From Nymphaea colorata (Eukaryota; Streptophyta; Magnoliopsida; Nymphaeales; Nymphaeaceae), in NCBI RefSeq assembly GCF_008831285.2, contig NC_045150.1:13003868-13067867 (forward strand): DNA of 64,000 bases, read 5' to 3'. The translations under genes and the position numbers were made by a program. This document shows positions 56,484-64,000 of the stretch, piece by piece. Every line of letters starts with the position of its first letter. Position 1 is the stretch's first letter. The notes below the pieces were generated by a model. It worked only from the letters and a program-made list of their open reading frames with translations, had not been told where the DNA came from and ran no database searches.

Positions 56484-56824
56484 TTAAACCGATAGTTTTC
56501 ATATTTACCGTTACATAATACAAGAAGTTATATTTTAAATAAAACAAAATGACAAAAGTCACTGCTTCTCATAGGAAACTTTTTATAGATTGCATAATGC
56601 ATCATAATATATTCAGAAGTCCATTCAAAGTATGGATGGATAGCACCTTTGTTGCTGACCAATTCCCAGATCCAAAGAAGAGACTCCCTTGTTTTGGTCC
56701 ATGCTTCTAATCAAGTGCTTAAATTATTTCACAACAGTAGCAATAAATGTGTTTCTCCTTGTTGAAGTCAACAGAGGAGTTAAGCCCCTTGCTTCTTTGT
56801 TTTCCCCTGCTTCGTGATTATTAA

Positions 56825-56955
56825 CATTGATTTATACTTACATCTCCATTGCTTCTCAAGGGGTCATTGATGGTAGAGAAAGCAAATTCTTCAATTGCCA
56901 AAGAGGTCTTTGTCATGGTGATCTACTATCACCTTACTTGTTCATAGTGGTTATT
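56825..56955 (+). pseudogene. LINE remnant with reverse-transcriptase fragment, copy 2
   Basis: The open frame GVIDGRESKFFNCQRGLCHG, DLLSPYLFIVV is the palm region of a non-LTR reverse transcriptase. Expected RQGDP is altered to CHGDL. It resembles 47879-47999 but is intact over the segment. Similarity ends at about 56950, where a different LINE 5' region starts. Confidence 0.82.
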
Positions 56956-58430
56956 AAGAATGCTAACAAAAAAGTTGAAGCAAGAAAGGTCAGTGGAGGC
57001 AACGTGGAAGAGGCGAGCGAACGGGCGTGGGAGGGGGTCGCGGTTGCAGGAGGAGGCTCCGTGGGGGTCCTTCCCGCTGACCCCCAGCGTGGAGGCAGCC
57101 AGGCAGAGGAGGGGACAAAGGAGGGGACAAGGCGAGCAGCTGCGTGAGGAGGAGGAGGACGCAGGGAAGACTCCGTGGGGGTCTTCCCGCTGACCTCCAG
57201 CGGTGGGCTTCCAGAGATGGAGAAGGAGCAGGAGGTGGCGCCTGCGCTGATAGGCGTTGCATGTATGGAGGAGGAGACTCTGCCGATTGAGGACGCTCTC
57301 CTCTCCCTTCCCCTTTACTGGTTAATGAAATGGATGTTTTTGTGCCTCCGCTTCTGCCCTCCTCTCGTAATGGAGAATCTGAAGGGCAGATGATTGGAGG
57401 AGAAACAATCTCTGCTATTGGGGATAAAAAATCTCCTGTAGGGAATGAGGAATCTGAGGGGCAGATGATTGGAGGAGGATCAATCTCTGCCACTGGGGAT
57501 AAAAAATCTCTTGTAGGGAATGCTTGCTGTGAAGAGGCGAAGAGTAGCCAGGGTGTGGCAGTGGGTGTTCAAGTGCCGTTTGGCAGTGTGGGTAGAAGAG
57601 GGCTTCCTCAGCCTCCATCTTGGGCAGACCGTGTTGCAGGGCGTGGTTATGCTCGTCAAGAGGATCTGCCTCCCTTAAAAGTTATTCTTGGTAAGGGACG
57701 GCCAAGAATAGTAGTGACTGAAGAAGACCTCTTAAGCATGACAAAACCCTTCCAATGGTCCGCAGTTTGTTGTTTTATGGGTTCAACCTCTAAAGTCAGC
57801 GGGAACATCTCTAAGCTCATCTCTGGCCTGCTCACTCAATGGATGGGGAGAATATCTCCTCAAATCTCCCTTCTCAATAAAGGGGATTTTTTTATTCGAG
57901 TGACTAGTGAAGAAGAACTTAACTTAGTATTGAAAAAACGAGTTTGGAAAGTGGGTGGTAGGGTTCTGGTCGCTGCCAGATGGAGCCCTGGTCAGCCACT
58001 TGAGATTAATCCTAGTACTACCGCTCCTTTGTGGGTGAGGCTGCCAGGTCTCCCACCATATTTATGGAATGGTCGAATCTTCAATGTAGTGGCAACGGGA
58101 TTACAAGGTGATTTCCTAGGGCAGACACTCCTACGGTTCAAATGTTCTGCACTAACTTTGCTCGCATTCTATTGGATCTTTCCATCCAATCTGAACTCCC
58201 GCCAGAGGTGGAGATTGACTTGGGAGGTGGCCATATCCTTGCGCAAGCAACCGTTTATGAAGGTCGCCTTCATTTCTGTCGGATGTGTGGTGTGAACTCT
58301 CATCCTCCGGAGAAATGCCCTAAAATTCTTAACTCAAAAGTGAAAGACGACTCTAGAACTTCGGAGGCTGGCCACATGGTCACTGGAATTTCTCTCAACA
58401 GAGGAAATGGGCCATCTAGCGGGTCACGAT
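56956..58430 (+). pseudogene. LINE (L1-type) ORF1 with DUF4283 and CCHC knuckle, running into the gap
   Basis: A GC-rich 5' part is followed by an open frame from 57330. It carries the DUF4283 domain: KPFQWSAVCCFMGSTSKVSG, FFIRVTSEEELNLVLKKRVW, VLVAARWSPGQPLEINPS and PLWVRLPGLPPYLWN. After a frameshift near 58125-58140 it continues as FARILLDLSIQSELPPEVEI and ends with the zinc knuckle FCRMCGVNSHPPEKCP (near 58275-58325). This is the standard ORF1 (nucleic-acid chaperone) of plant L1 LINEs. ORF2 (endonuclease and RT) should follow but is lost in the gap. Confidence 0.85.
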
Positions 58431-58530
58431 NNNNNNNNNNNNNNNNNNNNNNNNNNNNNNNNNNNNNNNNNNNNNNNNNNNNNNNNNNNNNNNNNNNNNN
58501 NNNNNNNNNNNNNNNNNNNNNNNNNNNNNN
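58431..58530. other. Assembly gap (100 N)
   Basis: Exactly 100 N, the conventional placeholder for a gap of unknown size. The sequence to the right duplicates 39627 onward, so the join is suspect. Confidence 1.
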
Positions 58531-61500
58531 GAAATTATTCTGGAAATATTCTTTTATGCAGAGTCTTATTTTTGTGTTTTGCAGTTCATTAGATGATTTG
58601 AAAGTTCAAATGATGAGTGATCTTCGCCACCATATTCATGGAGAGTTGGACATGCTGCATTTTTCTTCTGGTCCCCTGATATAGCTCTCACAATTTCTCC
58701 TGCAATTGAACACTTGGCAGTCCAAATACCTTGGACATCTTTAAACATCTTGGCCATGCTAATTGTTTTTTCGACACCACTGGGATACATCCTGATCTGG
58801 GGTTGTACCTTTGGCTTTTATCGGACTGGAAGGAGTCCAAGGAGATAGAAGAATTATCTGGACAAGCTTAGGACTCACAAAGGGTTTGAGAAATGAGTGG
58901 AGGCACAATGATTTTTGAGAAATGACAGGCTTGACAAGTGGGTATGGTAAATTCTCACAGTCGGTCTCTTGTTGGCAAGCTTTAAGAGGTGTGAACACTC
59001 TCTAGAGAAGTCAAGTTTTATGAGATGCTACACTCTCTAGATAAATTTTTACCCTAATTAGAGCCTGAATGACGAAACATTGTAGAACCAAGCCATTGAC
59101 TAGCCCCTTTGTCAAGTGAGAGGCGATCGAGCACATGTTAGGCCTCTTAGGAAGTATTTTGAGCTTAATAACTCCTGCAGTTGGATGAAAGATGGATGAA
59201 AGATTCATGCAGTGCAGTGAAGTATGTGTGATGCATTGGAACGCAGCCACCATGGAGATGTTGTCGACCCCAGAAATCTTTACGCTCCATCGATACCCTT
59301 AAAGAAATTAGGGTTACACAAAAACTTAATGAGGCTTACCTCTCCGTGAGTGGCCTACTTAGAGTTGGGAGGGTGCATTGGTTAATCACTTGATTGCAAG
59401 TGAACCAGAATCGGTGCTAACATTGGTAGGCACTCATAGCGCTGACTTTTTCCAAATTTTATCTTTCTGCTCGGTTCTTTTGTAGGGTTTGCTTTGAAAT
59501 ACTGGCAGCTAAGCCACAATCGTTGTTGGATGGTTTTCAACATTGCTAGAGAATTTTGAACTACCTGGAATGGTTGAGGAGAATGTAAGAGTGAGCTTGA
59601 CATAAAACTATGCAGCATAAGGAGGCAGTAGATGTTTCATGTCAACCACTTGTGGGGCTCTATAAAATGCAAAATCTTATGTTCAGCTTTAATGGATCTA
59701 AGATCATTTTCTATCTTTCCTTCATTTTGCATCTTACATGTTTTCCATGAATCTTCAGAATCTTAGGGCCTTGTGTTATCTCCTCTCTGTTCTTTTCCGG
59801 TGCTTGTCTTCATGTATCTTCTACTGACATTTATTGTGGATGGTACCACTAATAGAATTTTATTGTACAGACTGGTGTCAACCTTTATTGGAAATGCTGA
59901 AGAACTTTCAGGTTTGATTTTTAGTGACATTTTAATGACATTTTTGTATGCATTTTGCTCCTGGACAAGAGCTCTGTGGACTACTGGTGATGCTTGCAGG
60001 ATGGTGGTGATGATGGTGTTAGTTGAGGTAGCGATGGCTCTCTGGTTACGCCTCTTCTCTTTGTTGTGGTTGAAGAAAACAGGAGGGTTCAATTCGAAAC
60101 TTAATATGATTAAGCATGGAAAATGCTAATTGTTGCTGGTTTCTCTTCCTAGATATATAATTTCTTCTAATTCCGCCAGGCCCAAAGTGGGAAATATTGA
60201 GGTGGGCACATCTTGTTTGATTTCATCGATCGCTGGTACTTCTTTGGAGATCCGACGGCTTACATACAACAACAATTTTAATTTGCTTTGGCATATTTTT
60301 ATACCGAGAATGTTAGCAATTTTATATCAGTTTACAAACCCTGCCAAGAGATAAAATGCGGTACTGAATTAATGTGATACTCGCCCATCCCTGTCGTCAA
60401 TGGGGCTCAGTTGGCAGGCGTTGCTGTTTATGGGTGCACCGACTACGGACAACTGCCCTCATGTCAAAGACCATCCATCTTCAAGATGGCAGGTACGTTA
60501 ACTTGTGCCGTCTTTTCTACATGATTCTAATGGTTCTACTTATGTGGCGTCCACTACAATTGGTATTTTGCTGCAGAGGAAATGAGAAAATGGAATGAAG
60601 TAAATAGTTTAACGAAACATCAACACGATGAGGGTGCGACTTTATTCATTTCTATTTTTGTAACACAAGGTAGGTAAAGAAAAAGGGTCTGGTATTTTAT
60701 ATCATGCGTTGAAAATGATCTACATTAGGGGAATGTGTGAACCTAATTCAAGTAATACTGCCGCTAACCAGACCAAATTTTTCTATCTTATTGGATACAA
60801 AAAGTTAATGTTTTGCCATAATAAAGTTTTTTATGTTCTAAATGCTTTTTCTAAAATGCTTTTGCTAAATTTGCCGCCGGGGTTTGCGATAATTTGGTAG
60901 GCCATCCTGGTATTACCGGGAGGTATATCTCTTGCTGCAAGTTTTAAGCTGAATGTACCGTCAGAAGCTTCAAACGCTTAACCGACCGGCGATAGCTAAA
61001 CTGCTGAGGTGCCCTTGCTTTCACACAGACACACCCACAGACACATAAAGAAGGAAGAAAAAGGTTACGTTTTGTTTCCTCGCGGCTACCAGTCAAATTG
61101 AAAGGATGCTTGGGGTTCACGTGAAGGCGAGGAACTGTATCTGCTGCGCGTGTCCAGACTTCTCCCTTACCTTCTTACTTGGAGTGAAGAGCTCCCCAGT
61201 TTGCAGTCCAAGGATTGATGCTTACAAAGATCGAACTGATGATCCAACTTTCCCGACCGGCCAGACAAACCAGCGGCACTCTGCAGCCTTGGCTCCATCG
61301 ATGAAATGCCATTTCTGAAAGAACATCGCGGCCTTTCCTTGATTGCATCCGAAAGTTTGAGACTTTTCGTCTTTCCGTTAATATCGACCAGCTCTTTGAC
61401 TTTCAGAAACACCAGCCGAATCATTCAATTCTTCAAGTTGGTGAGCTGCCTCTTCCCAGCGGCAGTGGCACCATTAAAGGCCGTTGGTCCTTAAATTCGC

Positions 61501-61703
61501 GATTCATAATTGGTTCCTGGTCAACTCTATTAATGAGGCTGCTGGATGAGGCTACCGTTGTGTCTGTGCTCAAAAGCAGAAGGCAAAGCCACATGAAAAG
61601 CAATGTCCGTGATCTTCAATTTCGTCGCCGGTTCTTGCCCCTGCTGTTGCTTCTCTTCCCGATTGGTAAGGGTCAAAAGAAAAGGAGTGGGGAACTGAAG
61701 GAG

Positions 61704-62537
61704 ATGATGGCACCAGCGTTCTTCCCTTGTATGTTCTTCTTTCTCTCGTCTTTCTTTGCTCTGTGTTGCTTTGGTGGACCCATTTTCACAGAGTTTATCC
61801 GGCCGAATTTCACTGCTACCAACCTTGGATTCGTTGACAACAATGATGTTTTCCTGGCTTTCAAATCTAACATCTTCCGAGCTTCCATCTGCAACCCTGC
61901 TGGTAATGGTGAGTTCTACCTCTGCGTCCTGCATGTTGAATCCAATCAGGTTGTCTGGTCAGCTAATCATGACGAACGGTGATCGGATTGTCTTCTTAAC
62001 GGCACGGTGATCGGATTGTCTTCTTAACGGCTGGGATACTCATTTACGGCGCCAATGGCAGCTTGGTATTGGACAAAGTTTAGGGTCTATTTGGTAGGAG
62101 GAAAAGGGAGGTAGGAGGAAAAGGGGGGGATTGAGCAATCTCTCCTTTGTTTGGTTGGCTAATTAGAAAGGAGGGAAAGGGATGGAAAGGGGTAAAGTAT
62201 CCTCCCAAATCCGTCTTGGGAAGGAAAGAAAAAAAAGTAAGTGGAAGAGTTTTTTATTCTCACACTACTCTTCATTTTCTTTCACTCATTTTTAAAATCC
62301 ATTAGTCTTTTTTTTCATTCCATTCATTTCTCTTCCCTTTCTATCCCAACATTTTTAATCAACTCTTTCCATTCCATTCCTTTCACTTTCTCTTCCCTTC
62401 CCTTTCCTTTCCCTCCCTTTTCATCCCTCCCTTCCCCTCCTACCAAACATGCCCTTAGGTCACAAGCCGATGCGGTGTCTTTGGTTCACTTAGAGGACAC
62501 AGGGCATCTGTGGCTTTTGGATGGAATTAGCATATGA
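61704..62537 (+). pseudogene. Lectin receptor kinase fragment, duplicate copy
   Basis: Identical in translation to the copy at 42806-43638, including the signal peptide, the FVDNNDVFLAF lectin start, the 28-bp tandem duplication (61976-62031) and the MITE insertion. It shares all its damage with the first copy. Confidence 0.85.
62083..62454. mobile_element. Tourist-like MITE, duplicate copy
   Basis: The same element and TTA target duplication as at 43185-43555, with one extra G in a homopolymer. Confidence 0.85.
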
Positions 62538-62669
62538 AAACGGGTTTGAGTCGGATCCACTAATGCCGAGCCTTATGACCCAAATCTGTAAAAGTTGATG
62601 CTTGAGCACTTTGAAAGAGACAAAGTGGAACAAAGGTAAACATTTTATTTCCACGCAAATTTGGAAGTT

Positions 62670-63951
62670 CAAATGCTATACATGGTGATGCATAAGAAAG
62701 CAGTTCCCATGAACCGTCATAGATATATGGAATTGGATTGCGGATCTGATTATCTAAACCTCTGGGACTGCACAATTTCTTATAGCCAAGCAAGGATGTC
62801 AATTGGTCCAATTTGCGATTGATCAGACCCTGTTTCGATGTAGAATGGACTGGTAAAGAAAATGAGGTCACACAATCAGACCCGGTTTCGATGTAGAATG
62901 GACTGGTAAAGAAAATGAGGTCACACAATCAAGGTTTCTATACAATTTGTACCAAAGCCGGATCATGACTCCAAGATCTGAAATGTTTACCATATTTCAC
63001 ATGTAAATCCAGGATATTAGACTAGTACATGGACATGATTTGGTTTCAGAAAATGCAACAAGAGTCTGAACAATGCCCACCCGGACCTGATTATCATGGA
63101 CTCAGGAAGCCTGTTTCTAAACCTGAAACTGGTTCATATAGTGAAAATCTGGATCCCCAAATGGACCAAATCTAATTTGGTCAAGAAATTTGTGTCCAAC
63201 GGATCTCACTGGATATGGCTAGACCTGGATGTAAAACGGATATCATAACAATGACAGTCATTTATCAAATGAAATAGAAGTAGAATTTGTAGATCTATCT
63301 AAACATGAGAGTTGGCAGGCTAAGATCTAGATCCAGTGACGCCAAACTCCATGGCTGCATTTTGATGCAGCTTAGTTGTGAATATCAGCTCTGGCCAAAG
63401 CTCTCCAGATCCAAGGAAGAATTGAAGATCAACCATGTCGAAATTAAAAAAAAATCTGCTGCAAAGTTTCCATACATCCCATATTGAAGAGCCTTTCTTT
63501 TGGAGAACAAGTTCTTGGATAGCACATCGATTGAGTCCAAGCTCACTGTAGGTCTAAAACAAATGGAAATGTAGGTCCAAAAGCAAAAGATGTAGAGGCC
63601 CCCTGCCACTTTGCAGGAGACTCTTAGGGGAGAACGAACAAGCTTGTTTGCATCAGAGTGAGCGAAGAAGTCCTATTTCATTTCACCACCCTTGTGAGAG
63701 CCGAAGCTCCCCTGCCCCCAAGGTCTAAGGCTGTGTCGCGAGTATTTGTTGATCCAAAAATCTACCAGATGTCGTGATCTCAGTTTCTCCTATTCAAAAC
63801 CAGGGGGTCTAAGGGGAATGAATGGGAGGGACAGATGATGAAGTTATGTAGTGATGGTGCCTCACACTTCAAGCTTAGCTCCGAACCTTTTGGGAATTGC
63901 GTCTAAGTGGAAGTTGAGGGCGACCAGTCCACCCCATAGTTACAGAAAATG
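62670..63951. repeat. Dispersed repeat R1, duplicate of copy 2
   Basis: It carries the same 53-bp tandem duplication as 43925-44030, so it derives from that copy and not from 2832-4063. Confidence 0.85.
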
Positions 63952-64000
63952 CTTTGGGTACGGGTCTTCTGGATCAAATCCTGTTTTAACTGTGTGAAAT

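Larger units (their letters stand above)
58531..64000. repeat. 5.5-kb block, second copy (probable assembly duplicate)
   Basis: The same content and order as 39627-45102: exon-like R2 end, lectin pseudogene, MITE and R1. It differs only by homopolymer lengths, for example T6/T5 at 40142 versus 59045, A3/A2 at 40266 versus 59166, G6/G7 at 43225 versus 62123, and G3/G2 at 44495 versus 63393. Confidence 0.95.

Noticed and set aside
1-64000. CRISPR array, operon, riboswitch or bacterial defence system
   Set aside because: The sequence is plant nuclear DNA. The only regular direct repeats are the 71-bp minisatellite without spacers and transposon-related copies.
39627-64000. Recent 18.9-kb segmental duplication as biology
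   Set aside because: It is possible in principle, but homopolymer-only differences and the copy starting exactly at the N gap make an assembly artefact the better explanation.
1-64000. tRNA or rRNA genes
   Set aside because: I saw no cloverleaf-compatible sequence with A and B boxes or conserved rRNA segments. The TGGTATCAGAG sites are LTR primer-binding sites.

Overview
This is nuclear DNA of a flowering plant. The evidence is intron-bearing fragments of plant gene families (RabA small GTPase, NSUN2/TRM4-type RNA methyltransferase, C2-domain protein, TIR-NBS-LRR resistance protein, G-type lectin receptor kinase) and typical plant transposons (Ty1/copia, a gag-protease LTR element, L1-type LINE with DUF4283, a Tourist-like MITE). 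TIR-type resistance sequence argues against a grass. I cannot name the species. The background is AT-rich and repeat-dense. I see no clearly intact protein-coding gene. Every recognisable gene is a fragment, is interrupted, or carries frameshifts or stops.

Layout. 1-7.4 kb: AT-rich, with one copy of a 1.2-kb dispersed repeat (R1) and a TIR-domain fragment on the minus strand. 7.4-13.3 kb: exon 2 of a RabA4-like GTPase (+ strand), split by a complete 5.5-kb Ty1/copia element (minus orientation, 5-bp target duplication). 14.5-18.4 kb: five 3' exons of a TRM4/NSUN2 tRNA m5C methyltransferase (minus), with a 28-bp tandem duplication and frameshifts. 19.5-20.0 kb: two exons of a C2-domain protein. 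20.6-20.9 kb: palindromic GC-rich repeats. 21.7-26.8 kb: a second Ty1/copia element with a perfect 5-bp target duplication. 29.3-38.2 kb: a GC-rich 8.9-kb LTR element that encodes gag-like and retropepsin-like products but no reverse transcriptase or integrase. It sits at the junction of tandem ~1-kb noncoding units (R2). 39.6-45.1 kb: a block holding a lectin-receptor-kinase pseudogene interrupted by a Tourist-like MITE, followed by a second R1 copy. 47.7-48.0 and 56.2-56.9 kb: related LINE remnants. 50.3-50.6 kb: a 71-bp x5 minisatellite. 51.1-53.8 kb: NB-ARC and LRR exons of a TNL pseudogene (minus). 57.0-58.4 kb: LINE ORF1 running into a 100-N assembly gap. 58.5-64.0 kb: a near-identical copy of 39.6-45.1 kb.

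The two 5.5-kb blocks beside the gap differ, as far as I could compare, only by eight single-base homopolymer length changes. This looks like a false duplication at a contig end rather than biology. It also implies residual homopolymer indel errors in the consensus, so several one-base frameshifts in the pseudogenes (TNL P-loop, C2 exon 1, TRM4 last exons) may be sequencing errors. No coordinated gene system, operon, CRISPR array or defence island is present. The most interesting biology is the non-autonomous gag-protease LTR element and the layered insertions into host exons.
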